The notes: a model not told the origin generated them from the sequence alone. A DNA stretch of 64,000 nucleotides from HTCC5015 sp051747425 (GCA_051747425.1 JBNJGD010000003.1:173801-237800), one strand, 5' to 3'; positions 1 through 8,694 are shown, numbered from the stretch's first letter. Numbers and translations: made by a program.

Positions 1-348
1 TGCCGAGTAATACCGGCCCTTGGCCTGAAAGAGGCGGCCGTCGCGAATGCGGCCCGACTGGCTCACCGTGCCATCCACCGGGCTGGCCAGCACCCGCTGG
101 CCTTCGGCGATGGGACGAGCGCCGGCCTTGAGGGCGCGGGTAAAGAAGGCGTTGAAGGTGTCGTAGTCTTCAATGCGCTCGCCCTCGGCTTCACTGAGGT
201 CGATGCCGAAAATGCGGATAAACAATCGCCCCAGCGGATTTTTCAGGGCCGTGCGCTGGCGGGTCGCCCAGAATACCAGACGCGAAATCAGGTGGTGGGG
301 CAGGGGGTACAGCGGCAGGGATTTGGCGTAGTCCTTGAAGGTACTCAT
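1..348 (-). CDS. psd: Phosphatidylserine decarboxylase, N-terminal part (cut by window edge)
   Basis: The first 116 codons of a phosphatidylserine decarboxylase proenzyme, which makes phosphatidylethanolamine at the inner membrane. The read protein contains YDTFNAFFTRALK, then RPIAEGQRVLASPVDGTVSQ and GRLFQAKGRYYS, which line up in order with E. coli Psd (TFNEFFVRPL, RPI, PADGVISQ, ILQAKGHNYS). The pyruvoyl-forming C-terminal processing site lies outside the window. The ATG at 348-346 overlaps the stop of the upstream PCuAC gene as ATGA, so the genes are probably translationally coupled. I translated this piece by hand and saw no in-frame stop. Confidence 0.93.
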   Translation of the reverse strand, partial: MSTFKDYAKSLPLYPLPHHLISRLVFWATRQRTALKNPLGRLFIRIFGIDLSEAEGERIEDYDTFNAFFTRALKAGARPIAEGQRVLASPVDGTVSQSGRIRDGRLFQAKGRYYSA

Positions 349-830
349 GGCGTTGTAGAGTGTCCGTGTTGGTGTTTTTTCTGGTGCTGATGTTTGTGCT
401 GATGGGCGCCACCTACCCGGCGCTTGGCCACGGGCAGTACCACGGTCTGTGCTTCGCCGTTGTCGAATTCGAGGGTCAGGGTGACTTCATCACCCACGGT
501 CAGGGGTTCGGCGGGGTTGAACATCATCAGGTGCAGTCCACCGGGCTTGAGAGACACGGTGTCGCCGGCGGGTAGCTCGATGGCATCGACGGCGGACATC
601 CGGGCGACGCCGTCGATCACTTCACTCAGGTGCATTTCAATGCGGCTGAAAGTCTCGCCGCTGATGCCGAGCAGCTGGCGGTCGCTATCGCCATCGTTGT
701 GCAGGTCCATATAGGCCGTGAGCACGCTGGCGGTGGGCGGGGCTGCCGGCACCCGGGCGTCTTTGATTTGAATGTCGGCGAACGCGGCGGCGCTCAGCAG
801 GCAAAGCAGGGCGGCGGTGAGTATGCGCAT
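345..830 (-). CDS. Periplasmic copper chaperone, PCuAC family, with His-rich tail
   Basis: 161 aa with a Sec signal peptide (MRILTAALLCLLSAAAFA). The PCuAC (DUF461) fold carries the family pattern H..(M).. followed by M: EMHLSEVIDGVARM, and later GGLHLMMF, which supply the His/Met Cu(I) ligands. The last 22 residues are a His/Gln/Lys-rich tail (HQHKHQHQKKHQHGH) that could bind extra copper. It lies between a SCO1-like gene and psd, and PCuAC/SCO pairs are known to deliver copper to the CuA centre of cytochrome c oxidase. Its start overlaps the SCO1-like stop by one base (TGATG). Confidence 0.93.
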   Translation of the reverse strand: MRILTAALLCLLSAAAFADIQIKDARVPAAPPTASVLTAYMDLHNDGDSDRQLLGISGETFSRIEMHLSEVIDGVARMSAVDAIELPAGDTVSLKPGGLHLMMFNPAEPLTVGDEVTLTLEFDNGEAQTVVLPVAKRRVGGAHQHKHQHQKKHQHGHSTTP

Positions 831-1474
831 CAGTAGTGCTCCATCATGGTTTTCAGGTCACTGCCCATGGCGCCCGGCATGTGGGGGGCGGACATCAGGG
901 CGTGGCGGCGACCCTCGGGGTTGATCACGAAAATGGCCGCGCTGTGGTTGACCTCGTAATTGCCGTGCTCGTCCGGGGTTTCTTTTTCGAAGAAGATGTT
1001 CATTCGACCGGCCATTTCATCCAGGGTTTCCTCATCGGCGGTGACACCCATGAAGTCTTTGTGGAAGTAGCCGACATAGTCGCCGAGCTTGTCCAGGGTG
1101 TCCCGTTCGGGGTCGACGGAGACGAACACCACCTGGACATCGCGCTGGTAGTCGCCGAGCTGCTCATAGGCCTCTGCCATCACCGCCAGGGTGTTGGGAC
1201 AGACATCGGGGCAGTGGGTGAAGCCAAAAAACATCAGCGTCCAGCGGCCCATCAGGTCCTCATTGGAAAAGCGGCTGCCGTTGTCGGCGGTCAGGTCCAG
1301 GGGCGGCAGTGGACGGAAGTCGGACGGATAGAGGGTGGCGTTTTCCAGCTCTGGTGCGGTCTTTTGTTGCGACCACTCGCGGGCGAAGAAACCGGTGATC
1401 AGGGCCAGGCCGGCGATTGCCATGCCGATCAGGAGTTTGCGCCACAGCGGGCTTTGCGCGGGGTTGTCACTCAT
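830..1474 (-). CDS. SCO1/SenC-like copper/thioredoxin-fold protein
   Basis: 214 aa from the ATG at 1474, where an N-terminal membrane anchor follows a short cytoplasmic stretch (LLIGMAIAGLALITGFF). The copper-binding CxxxC is in FGFTHCPDVCPNT, and the third ligand His is in YEVNHSAAIFVI. The length and the PERDT..L motif fit SCO proteins, which metallate or reduce the CuA site of cytochrome c oxidase in the periplasm. An upstream in-frame extension to 1546 is low-complexity and runs into the divergent prmB promoter region, so the shorter start is preferred. It probably heads an operon with the PCuAC gene and psd. Confidence 0.94.
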   Translation of the reverse strand: MSDNPAQSPLWRKLLIGMAIAGLALITGFFAREWSQQKTAPELENATLYPSDFRPLPPLDLTADNGSRFSNEDLMGRWTLMFFGFTHCPDVCPNTLAVMAEAYEQLGDYQRDVQVVFVSVDPERDTLDKLGDYVGYFHKDFMGVTADEETLDEMAGRMNIFFEKETPDEHGNYEVNHSAAIFVINPEGRRHALMSAPHMPGAMGSDLKTMMEHY

Positions 1475-1575
1475 GGTGTACGCTACTTTGGGTTGGGCCG
1501 CCGGACTCGCTGGACGGGCGCGGCGGGGGTGGCGATAATGCGCCACAGTTTACCACTCAATGGGACGGGACGGCA

Positions 1576-2445
1576 GTGACCCTGGGGCAAATCATCGAAC
1601 AATCCGCCGAGCGACTGGACAGCGCCGGGCTGTGTTACGGCCACGGCACCGACAACGCCTGGGACGAAGCGGTTTGGCTGGTGCTCCACGCCCTGGGGCG
1701 CTCGCCCGCCGCACCCATCGAGGACGCCGACGAAATCCTGAGCCCCGGGCAGCTGGCTGCCGTGGAGGGCTTGATCGAGCGGCGCATCAGCGAGCGCCTG
1801 CCCACGGCCTACCTCACCGGTGAGGCCTGGTTTTGCGGTTTGCCCTTTTATGTCAACGAGGACACCCTGGTGCCGCGCTCGCCGATTGCCGAGCTGGTCG
1901 GCCAGCGCTTTGCCCCCTGGCTGAATCGCGAACCGCGGCGCATTCTCGATCTGTGCACCGGCAGCGGCTGTATTGCCGTGGCCTGCGCTTTCGCCTTTCC
2001 CGAGGCGGAGGTCGTCGCTACCGACCTTTCCGAAGCGGCGCTGGCCGTGGCCCGTCGTAATGTCGAACGCCACGGTCTGGGCGACCGCGTAATCTGTCTT
2101 CAAAGCGATGTTTTTGCCGAGGTCAGCGGCGAGTTCGATCTGATTGTCAGCAACCCGCCCTATGTCGATGCGGTGGACATGGCGATCCTGCCCGACGAGT
2201 ACCGCCACGAGCCGGAGATCGGCCTGGCCTCGGGGCAGGACGGGCTGGTCGTGACCCGCCAGATCCTCGCCGACGCCGCCGGGCACCTGAGCGAAGACGG
2301 CGTGCTGGTGGTGGAAGTCGGCAACTCCGAAGAGGCCCTGGTCGAGGCGTACCCCGAATTGCCCTTCACCTGGCTCGAATTCGAACACGGCGGCCATGGT
2401 GTCTTTACCCTCCAACGCCGGGATTTACCCGATTCGAATCGTTAG
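1576..2445 (+). CDS. prmB: 50S ribosomal protein L3 glutamine methyltransferase
   Basis: About 289 aa. PrmB methylates a Gln side chain of ribosomal protein L3 using SAM. Diagnostic features are the N-terminal CYGHGTDNAWDEAVWLVL, AWFCGLPFYVNEDTLVPRSPI, the SAM loop LDLCTGSGCIAVACA, and the catalytic NPPYVDA. These match E. coli PrmB rather than PrmC. The GTG at 1576 is chosen because family similarity begins just after it. In-frame codons further upstream encode a Gly-rich stretch with no family similarity. It is divergent from the SCO1-like gene. The TAG stop lies inside the first bases of the dispersed repeat that follows. Confidence 0.93.
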   Translation: MTLGQIIEQSAERLDSAGLCYGHGTDNAWDEAVWLVLHALGRSPAAPIEDADEILSPGQLAAVEGLIERRISERLPTAYLTGEAWFCGLPFYVNEDTLVPRSPIAELVGQRFAPWLNREPRRILDLCTGSGCIAVACAFAFPEAEVVATDLSEAALAVARRNVERHGLGDRVICLQSDVFAEVSGEFDLIVSNPPYVDAVDMAILPDEYRHEPEIGLASGQDGLVVTRQILADAAGHLSEDGVLVVEVGNSEEALVEAYPELPFTWLEFEHGGHGVFTLQRRDLPDSNR

Positions 2446-2715
2446 CCACAGAGCGCACAGAGGACACAGAGTTTTTCCACGCGTAGGGCGTAAGTCTCCA
2501 TGCGACATCCGCCGGTTTCGCAAGGCGGAAGATGGCTTCGCAACATCCGCCCTACCGTTGCTTTCGCAATGGCGGGTGCTGTAGGAGCCTGCTCGCAGAC
2601 GAACGAGGCGTACAGGTTCGGTGCCCCCGGTTGAATAGAGATTCCGGATAAGCGCACAGCGCTTTCCGGAATGGCGCTATACACCTCTGTGCGCTCTGTG
2701 TCCTCTGTGGCTAAC
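2442..2715. repeat. Dispersed CACAGAG-arm repeat, copy A
   Basis: The 311 bases between prmB and the next gene are almost entirely repeat. The left arm starts TTAGCCACAGAGCGCACAG and its inverted partner ends with CTCTGTGGCTAA near 2715. Inside, at 2641-2672, is a palindrome of ATTCCGGATAAGCGC and GCGCTTTCCGGAAT. Between them (about 2495-2625) lie further short inverted pieces around catccgcc and gtaggagcctgctcgcag. The same arms and core recur near 42.3, 52.5 and 61.8 kb. The left arm supplies the prmB stop codon. No credible gene lies inside. Confidence 0.9.
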
Positions 2716-2756
2716 CCCCTGTGGCGCGGTGGTCGAAGTCGTAGTAGATTGCCGGG

Positions 2757-4076
2757 ATGCACAAACATCCACTGACCTTGTTGCGCGAGCGGCGCTTTGG
2801 GCCGTTTTTTGCCACCCAGTTTCTGGGGGCGTTCAACGATAATGTGTTCAAGAACGCGCTGGTGATCATGGTCACTTTCCAGGCCGCGCAGCACAGTGAG
2901 ATGAACTCTCACTTGCTGGTCAATCTCTGCGCTGGCCTGTTTATCCTGCCGTTTTTTCTCTTTTCCGCCATGGCCGGCCAGGTGGCTGACAAGTACGAAA
3001 AGAGCCTGTTGATCCGCCGCATCAAATGGCTGGAGGTGACCATCATGTGCACCGCCGCCGTGGGCTTCTGGCTGGAGAATGTCTACTTTCTGATCGGTGT
3101 ACTGTTCCTGATGGGCACCCAGTCCACCTTCTTTGGCCCGATCAAGTACGGCATTCTGCCCCAGCAGCTGGATGACACCGAGTTGATGTCGGGCAATGCC
3201 GCTGTGGAGATGGGCACTTTCCTGGCCATATTGCTGGGGATTATCGCCGGTACCCAGTGGATCGGCATCGAGGGACGCGGCCCCGAAGTGGTCAGTGTGG
3301 CGGTGATCTCGGTGGCCTTGCTGGGCGTGGTGGCCAGTCGCTTTATCCCCGCCGCCTCCGCCGCCGATCCCGGTCTGAAACTGCGCTGGAATTTGCTGGT
3401 TCAGAGCTGGCGAACCCTGGGCTATGCCCGGGAGAAACACAGTGTGTTTGTCGGTGTGCTGGGCATCTCCTGGTTCTGGTTTTTTGGCGCCACGCTGCTT
3501 ACCCAGTTGCCCAATTTTACCCGCACGGTGCTCTTTGCCGATGAAGCGGTCTACATCGTTTTGTTGTCGATGTTCTCTCTGGGCATTGGCATCGGCTCGC
3601 TGCTCTGCGAGCGGCTCTCCGGGGATGGCGTGGACATCGGTCTGGTGCCGCTGGGCGCCGCGCTGTTGACTGTGTTTTGTGGCGATCTCTACTGGGCCAG
3701 CGACTTTCCCGCCCGGGAGACCCTACTCGACTGGGCCGGCTTCTGGGCCACAGAGGGCAGTTTGCGCGTGCTGTTGGATGTGGTGTTGATTGGCATCTTT
3801 GGCGGTTTTTACATCGTTCCCCTCTACGCCATGGTCCAGCACCGGAGCGAGCCCAGCCACCGCTCCCGGGTGATCGCGGCCAACAATATTCTCAACGCCC
3901 TGTTTATGGTCTTGTCGGCGGCCATGGCGGTGATTGTGCTGGGCGCGGGATTTGGCATTCCCGAGCTGTTTTTCCTGCTCGCCGCCCTGAATTTGCTGGT
4001 CGGCTTGAGCTTGTTGCTGGCGCTGCCCGAGTTTGGCCAGCGCTTTATCGCCCGTATCGGTTCACTGTTGTTCTGA
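2757..4076 (+). CDS. MFS transporter, LplT-like
   Basis: 439 aa with about 12 hydrophobic segments. The N-terminus (LLRERRFGPFFATQFLGAFNDNVFKNALV) is typical of the lysophospholipid transporter LplT and of the transporter half of fused transporter-acyltransferase (Aas-like) proteins. The MFS loop motif appears around GQVADKYEKSLLIRRIKW. If the assignment is right, it flips lysophospholipids across the inner membrane for re-acylation. No acyltransferase domain or gene follows here. Substrate is inferred from family resemblance only. It stands alone between a repeat and an unknown gene. Confidence 0.85.
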   Translation: MHKHPLTLLRERRFGPFFATQFLGAFNDNVFKNALVIMVTFQAAQHSEMNSHLLVNLCAGLFILPFFLFSAMAGQVADKYEKSLLIRRIKWLEVTIMCTAAVGFWLENVYFLIGVLFLMGTQSTFFGPIKYGILPQQLDDTELMSGNAAVEMGTFLAILLGIIAGTQWIGIEGRGPEVVSVAVISVALLGVVASRFIPAASAADPGLKLRWNLLVQSWRTLGYAREKHSVFVGVLGISWFWFFGATLLTQLPNFTRTVLFADEAVYIVLLSMFSLGIGIGSLLCERLSGDGVDIGLVPLGAALLTVFCGDLYWASDFPARETLLDWAGFWATEGSLRVLLDVVLIGIFGGFYIVPLYAMVQHRSEPSHRSRVIAANNILNALFMVLSAAMAVIVLGAGFGIPELFFLLAALNLLVGLSLLLALPEFGQRFIARIGSLLF

Positions 4077-4193
4077 AAAAGGCCCGTTTATCGGCGTTTT
4101 TCCATCTATTGTCTATGCCAATGGATAAGCTGTCTCACTGTGGCACACTAAGTGCATTCTTGTTTGCAGTTCCACTCCATGAGGTTGTATTGA

Positions 4194-5384
4194 ATGGTGC
4201 CGGATTCCACAGCGCAACCCGCCGCTGAGCAGCCGTATACCTTGGCCAGCTTGCGCGAGTTTATAAAAGCCAATGACCTGTCGGCCATTGCCAGCATTCC
4301 CGTGCACCTGTTGCCGCGCAATCTTCCCGAGGACTTTGCCGAGGAATTCAGCCCGGCCAAGCGTGATGCAGTGGATGAACTCTTTTTCGAGGCCACCACT
4401 TATCAGATGGAGCGCAATATCGAGATCGAGAAGCGCTTTGGTCAAGCGGTATTCAATGCCATTGAAGCGGCCAAGGGCAGGACGGATAGCGGTGACCACC
4501 TGTTACTGAAAAAACACATCAAGGACTTGGTGGAAACCTACAAGGAAAAGCGCAAGCTTCCCGTGGTGGAACAAATGGGCATCTACGCGCCAAAGGTTAA
4601 GCAGATTGAAGGCCTGCTCGAGCCGGTGCAGGACGAGATGGGTGAGGCGGGGAGGGGCCGTTCCGAGCTGGCGCGGCACATAGATGAAACCAAAAATTTT
4701 GCCCTGGATATGCAGCAGGCCATTGACCTTCTGGACAAGCGCTTTGCCTCCATCGAGAAAACCTTGAACCTTTATTATTATGTTCGAATCGTCATGGTTT
4801 GCGATGAAATGAATCGGGTTCGCGATGAAGCCAAACGATTAACCGGTCGCGCCCGGGTGATTCAGGTGCAGCTCAACGCCTGCCGGGAGGAGCTCAAGCG
4901 GTTGCAGGAACAGCACCGAAGCCTGAGCAAAACGGAAAAAGTCCGAGAGGAGCACCTGCGCTATCAGATATCAGACTATATCGAACAGATGAAGGACTAC
5001 GAAATCATGATTTCCGAGACTTCACTGGTCAAGTGGCTGGATATCATTGTCGAGGCTTCCCTGAGCGATTATGTGAATAAGCGTGCCGGGCAGTCTATCC
5101 GGGCCGCTCGCCTGAGTTTGTTTAATCTGTTGCAAAAGTACTGTGAATTGCAGGAGGCAGCGGCCAAGCAGATTGCCCGCAACCCCTTCGCCCAGTCCGA
5201 CCCCAAAAAGACCATTGAGTTTATGCTCAAATCCGAGCAGTTCATTCTCGATTACTTTGCCCGCAAAAAGAGCACCATGATGGCCTGGCTGGGCGGCGCC
5301 GCCGAGGAAAAAGTCAGCAAGCTCGGTGATTTGCAAAAAGAACTGCTCAAAGAGATGCAATCCAACCGCAAGAAGCTCCATTAG
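4194..5384 (+). CDS. Unknown cytoplasmic alpha-helical/coiled-coil protein
   Basis: 396 aa, without a signal peptide or membrane segment. It is highly charged and helical, with long heptad-like stretches in the second half, for example around VIQVQLNACREELKRLQEQ and the following KTEKVREEHLRYQISDYIEQ. The N-terminal 50 residues (TLASLREFIKANDLSAIASIP..LLPRNLPEDFAEEF) look like a small separate helical unit. I do not recognise the family. The codon use resembles its neighbours. About 117 bases precede it with no clear promoter, and aroC follows after 48 bases. Confidence 0.82.
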   Translation: MVPDSTAQPAAEQPYTLASLREFIKANDLSAIASIPVHLLPRNLPEDFAEEFSPAKRDAVDELFFEATTYQMERNIEIEKRFGQAVFNAIEAAKGRTDSGDHLLLKKHIKDLVETYKEKRKLPVVEQMGIYAPKVKQIEGLLEPVQDEMGEAGRGRSELARHIDETKNFALDMQQAIDLLDKRFASIEKTLNLYYYVRIVMVCDEMNRVRDEAKRLTGRARVIQVQLNACREELKRLQEQHRSLSKTEKVREEHLRYQISDYIEQMKDYEIMISETSLVKWLDIIVEASLSDYVNKRAGQSIRAARLSLFNLLQKYCELQEAAAKQIARNPFAQSDPKKTIEFMLKSEQFILDYFARKKSTMMAWLGGAAEEKVSKLGDLQKELLKEMQSNRKKLH

Positions 5385-5432
5385 TCTTCTGCCAATATCC
5401 CAAGGGCGCCTTATTCGGTTAGAATAGCGCCC

Positions 5433-6533
5433 ATGTCAGGAAATACACTCGGAAAACTGTTTACCGTCACCAGCTTTGGCGAGAGCCACGGCCCCGCCAT
5501 TGGCTGCGTGGTCGACGGCTGCCCGCCCGGGCTGGATCTCTGTGAAGCGGACATTCAGGGCGATCTCGATCGCCGTCGGCCCGGCACATCGGAATTTGTC
5601 ACCCAGCGCAACGAGCCGGATCAAGTAAAAATCCTCTCGGGCGTCTTCGAGGGCAAGACCACCGGCACGCCGATTGCCCTGCTGATCGAAAACAAGGACC
5701 AGCGCTCAAAGGACTACGGCAATATCGCCGAGCAGTTCCGTCCGGCCCACGCAGACTACACCTACTATAAAAAGTACGGTTTCCGCGACTACCGCGGCGG
5801 CGGTCGGGCATCGGCCCGGGAGACCGCCGTGCGCGTGGCCGCCGGCGCCATCGCCAAAAAATACCTGGCCGAACACTTCGGTGTGCGGGTGCGCGGCTAT
5901 CTGTCGCGACTCGGGCCGATTCGCGCCGAGACCCTCGACTGGAGCGAAGTGCCCAACAACCCCTTCTTCAGCCCCGACAAACAGGCCGTGGCCGAGATGG
6001 AAACCTTCATGAAGAAGCTGCGCAAGGAGGGCGATTCCATCGGCGCCGAGGTTACCGCAATTGCCGAGGGCGTACCTGCGGGCTGGGGCGAGCCGGTCTA
6101 CGACCGCATCGACGCCGACCTGGCCTACGCCATGATGTCGATCAACGCGGCCAAGGGCGTGGAGATCGGTGCCGGCTTTGCCTCGGTGACCCAGCGCGGC
6201 ACCGAGCACCGCGACGAGATCACTCCCGAGGGCTTCGTCGGCAACAACGCCGGCGGCACTCTGGGCGGGATTACCAGCGGACAGAATATTGTCGTTCGGG
6301 TGGCCATCAAGCCCACCTCCAGCCTCCACCTGCCGGGGCGCAGCGTGGATGTCCACGGCGAGCCGATTGAAGTGCGCACGATGGGCCGCCACGACCCCTG
6401 CGTGGGCATTCGCGCCACCCCCATCGCCGAGGCCATGCTGGCCCTGGTCCTGATGGATCACATGCTTCGCCATCGCGCCCAATGCGCCGATGTACACACC
6501 GAGGTTACCATTCCGGCGGGCACAGAAGACTGA
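5433..6533 (+). CDS. aroC: Chorismate synthase
   Basis: 366 aa, full length. It makes chorismate from EPSP, the last shikimate-pathway step, using reduced FMN. The family signatures are near the N-terminus (TSFGESHGPAIGCVVDG), in GGGRASARETAVRVAAGA, and near the C-terminus (RTMGRHDPCVGIRATPIAEA). Its product feeds the trp, pheA and tyrA genes elsewhere in the window. The ATG at 5433 is directly supported by the conserved N-terminus. A small lipoprotein gene follows 29 bases downstream and is probably co-transcribed to the terminator at 7023. Confidence 0.97.
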   Translation: MSGNTLGKLFTVTSFGESHGPAIGCVVDGCPPGLDLCEADIQGDLDRRRPGTSEFVTQRNEPDQVKILSGVFEGKTTGTPIALLIENKDQRSKDYGNIAEQFRPAHADYTYYKKYGFRDYRGGGRASARETAVRVAAGAIAKKYLAEHFGVRVRGYLSRLGPIRAETLDWSEVPNNPFFSPDKQAVAEMETFMKKLRKEGDSIGAEVTAIAEGVPAGWGEPVYDRIDADLAYAMMSINAAKGVEIGAGFASVTQRGTEHRDEITPEGFVGNNAGGTLGGITSGQNIVVRVAIKPTSSLHLPGRSVDVHGEPIEVRTMGRHDPCVGIRATPIAEAMLALVLMDHMLRHRAQCADVHTEVTIPAGTED

Positions 6534-6562
6534 TGACCCCCAGCGTTCCCAGGAGAAACACC

Positions 6563-7000
6563 ATGTCACTTTATACCCGTGCCATCATCGCCGTGCTTGC
6601 CGCCTTCTCACTCAGTGCCTGTGCCATGCTTCAGGGCGGTGGTGATGGTGGCGAAGCCAGTGAGGCCACCGCTTCGGTCATGGGCAGCATTGTTCAACAG
6701 CGCGTCCAGGCCAAGGGCCCGGACATGTTCTGCTCCCAGCCCACCTATCAGCAGTGCATTGGTCTGGAACAGCAGGCCTGTGTCAGCGAGATGCAATCCT
6801 TTGCCGACCGCTGCTTTAATGTGGCGCAACAGCAGACCGGCGGCGCCGGTGTCAGCTCGGCCAGCTTTGCCACCTCCTACGCCAGCTGCATGACGCTCAA
6901 CCACGCGCTGATGCACCCCGAGCGCAGCGAGGCCATCAAAACCTGCGTCGCCGACGCCGACTTCGATTACGCCGCTATGCTGCGCTCTATCCTGTACTGA
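6563..7000 (+). CDS. Small Cys-containing lipoprotein of unknown function
   Basis: 145 aa from the ATG at 6563, which has an AGGAG 8 bases upstream. A longer in-frame start overlapping aroC is rejected because it would bury the signal peptide. The signal MSLYTRAIIAVLAAFSLSAC has a good lipobox (LSAC), so lipidation at Cys20 is expected. The mature part has an Ala/Ser-rich linker and six further Cys in pairs (FCSQPTYQQC, ACVSEM, DRCFNV, SCMTL, TCVAD), which suggests disulfides in the periplasm. No family recognised. A strong terminator follows directly. Confidence 0.85.
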   Translation: MSLYTRAIIAVLAAFSLSACAMLQGGGDGGEASEATASVMGSIVQQRVQAKGPDMFCSQPTYQQCIGLEQQACVSEMQSFADRCFNVAQQQTGGAGVSSASFATSYASCMTLNHALMHPERSEAIKTCVADADFDYAAMLRSILY

Positions 7001-7022
7001 AAAAACACCAGTGTTTGTTTTT

Positions 7023-7048
7023 AAACCGGGCATTGCCCGGTTTTTTTG
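7023..7048 (+). terminator. Rho-independent terminator after the aroC-lipoprotein unit
   Basis: AACCGGGCA and TGCCCGGTT form a perfect hairpin with a minimal loop, followed by a run of seven T. It separates the aroC unit from the beta-helix genes. Confidence 0.92.
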
Positions 7049-7228
7049 TACCAAAATCGAGCATTTGTAGAAGCTTGTCGCGATTATCCAGTCAACACCG
7101 CTCTTTTCCGGTGGCTTTGTGGTAATTTTTCACAACGAATATTTCCCGTTGCCGAGCGTGCTATTGGCAGAGCCTCGGGAGAGGTTCCTCAATTAACCAC
7201 ACAGTACGCTACGCAAAGGGTAATAAAA
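7049..7228 (+). promoter_or_regulatory. Leader of the first beta-helix gene
   Basis: This 180-base leader resembles the one in front of the paralogue (about 8695-8874). Shared blocks, in order, are ttgtcgc, gccgagcg, a GC-rich stretch ending cgggagagg/cggggagag, and tacgct..gcaaaggg just before the ATG. CCGAG and CTCGG around 7154-7178 can pair. I could not match it to a known riboswitch. It could simply be a duplicated promoter and 5' UTR. The gcaaaggg block lies close enough to the start to serve as ribosome-binding region. Confidence 0.45.
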
Positions 7229-8650
7229 ATGAAACCACAACGCTTCCAAAAGGCGCCTCTGGCGCTGGCACTGGGCTCGGCCATGGCCGCCATGGCCTTT
7301 TCACCGTCTGCCATGGCATGTACGCCGGATGGCAGTTCCCAGACTTTTACTGTCACCAATACCGATGCCACGGGTGGGGGTAGCCTGTTTCAGCAGGTGG
7401 CAGACGCTTCCGAGAGCGCTGGCTGTGACATCGTCGATTTTGACCTGCCTTCGGGCAGTACAATTACCGTGGATACTAGCGTTACTGCCAATGGACAAGT
7501 CAGCATTCAGGGTCCCGGGTCGGATGAATTGACGGTGACCCGCGCCAGCGGTTTCGTGATGAACGCCTCAGGTGGCGATGTGTCGATTTCCGGTCTGACA
7601 CTCGCAGACGCGACTAGTGGCCTCGGTATTCAGGAGGCGGATGTGTCTCTGAATGATGTGGTGATTGAGAACATGGAAAGCTCGGGAGTTTATGCCAGCT
7701 ATTTTACTACCTCACCCTCAGAAGCGGACTATACATTTAATGTGAAAGACTCGCTGATCACCGCTAATGGTGCGGACTTCGGCAGTCAAGGCGGTGGTTT
7801 ATACATCGGTTCTTTTGACTTTAATGCCGCTCCTTACGGTGGCACTGTGGATGTGAATATTGAAAACACGACTATCTCCGGCAATGAGGTATCCGGCTAT
7901 GGTGGAGGCCTTTACCTCTATTCCAATGGGTACGGTGGCTCACTGGATGTGACGCTTCTGCAAAGCACGATTTCCGGTAACCAGGCATACGCTGGCGGCG
8001 CGGTGTATGTTCGAGAGCTAGGTGATCGCAAGATCAACCTGAATGCGTTGCACTCCACAGTGACCAATAATACTGGAACAGGGACGAGTCCTGGTACCGG
8101 AGGCATCGTTTCCCTGTCCACGGAGAGTACGATTCTGAACCACACCATCGTTGCTGGCAACAGCAGCGATGTGGATACCGACAACCCCGATCTGGATGGT
8201 AACTTTGAGGCCATCTACAGTTTTATTGGTGTGGACGGCCCCAGTGCCACGGTCAGCGATGACGGTAACTCCTGGATCAGCGGCGGCGATCCGCAGCTTC
8301 TGGATCTGGCCGCCCTGGCCGAACTTAAAGGCTATACATTGCCGAAAGAGGCCATGGTGCATGTCCCCGACGAGAACAGCCCAGTGATCGATGCCGGTGA
8401 CATGGCTCTGCAGGCGGGTGAAGGCGGTATTCCGGAAACGGATCAGGCCGGCTTGCCGCGGGTGTCTTTCGATTACATCGATATCGGTGCCATTGAGCGA
8501 CCCTCGCAGAAAGCCATTGACGATGCCGTGGATGACGCGACGGATGGCAACGGCCTCACATTGCCGTCGCCCAGCTCGGGCGGTAGTGCCATGGGTCCCG
8601 GTATTCTCGCTCTTCTGATGTCGGTACTGGCCTTCCGCCGCCGGCGCTGA
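7229..8650 (+). CDS. Exported right-handed beta-helix protein with GlyGly-CTERM-like tail (copy 1)
   Basis: 473 aa from the ATG at 7229. A long signal peptide ends in FSPSAMA, and the mature protein begins with CTPDG. The body consists of imperfect beta-helix rungs (VIENMESSGV, LITANGADFGSQGGGLYI, TISGNEVSGYGGGLYL, TVTNNTGTG, HTIVAGNSSD). Then comes a choice-of-anchor Q-like ending (SPVIDAGD, ETDQAGLPRV, YIDIGAIERP). The C-terminus is SSGGSAMGPGILALLMSV followed by LAFRRRR: Gly-Gly-Ser, one hydrophobic helix and an Arg cluster. That is the GlyGly-CTERM pattern processed by rhombosortase and exported by type II secretion. It has five N-x-S/T sequons. Substrate or ligand unknown. Confidence 0.88.
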   Translation: MKPQRFQKAPLALALGSAMAAMAFSPSAMACTPDGSSQTFTVTNTDATGGGSLFQQVADASESAGCDIVDFDLPSGSTITVDTSVTANGQVSIQGPGSDELTVTRASGFVMNASGGDVSISGLTLADATSGLGIQEADVSLNDVVIENMESSGVYASYFTTSPSEADYTFNVKDSLITANGADFGSQGGGLYIGSFDFNAAPYGGTVDVNIENTTISGNEVSGYGGGLYLYSNGYGGSLDVTLLQSTISGNQAYAGGAVYVRELGDRKINLNALHSTVTNNTGTGTSPGTGGIVSLSTESTILNHTIVAGNSSDVDTDNPDLDGNFEAIYSFIGVDGPSATVSDDGNSWISGGDPQLLDLAALAELKGYTLPKEAMVHVPDENSPVIDAGDMALQAGEGGIPETDQAGLPRVSFDYIDIGAIERPSQKAIDDAVDDATDGNGLTLPSPSSGGSAMGPGILALLMSVLAFRRRR

Positions 8651-8664
8651 AGTGTGCCTAAACT

Positions 8665-8692
8665 AAAAGAGGCCTCTTCGGAGGCCTTTTTT
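8665..8692 (+). terminator. Rho-independent terminator, copy 1
   Basis: The hairpin GAGGCCTC-TTCG-GAGGCC has a stable UUCG tetraloop and is followed by six T. It is nearly identical to the terminator after the paralogue at 10319. Confidence 0.9.
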
Positions 8693-8694
8693 GT

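Noticed and set aside
830..1579. Plus-strand frames of about 250 codons over the SCO1-like gene
   Set aside because: Shadow of the real minus-strand gene; Gly/His/Val-rich without a ribosome-binding site or family similarity.
2442..3440. Long minus-strand reading frame of 332 codons containing LCVLCALCG
   Set aside because: It is antisense to the MFS gene and extends into repeat A. The Cys-rich end is the translated repeat arm, a known artefact.
4075..4100. Possible terminator after the LplT-like gene
   Set aside because: There are A and T runs, but the intervening bases do not form a stable stem.
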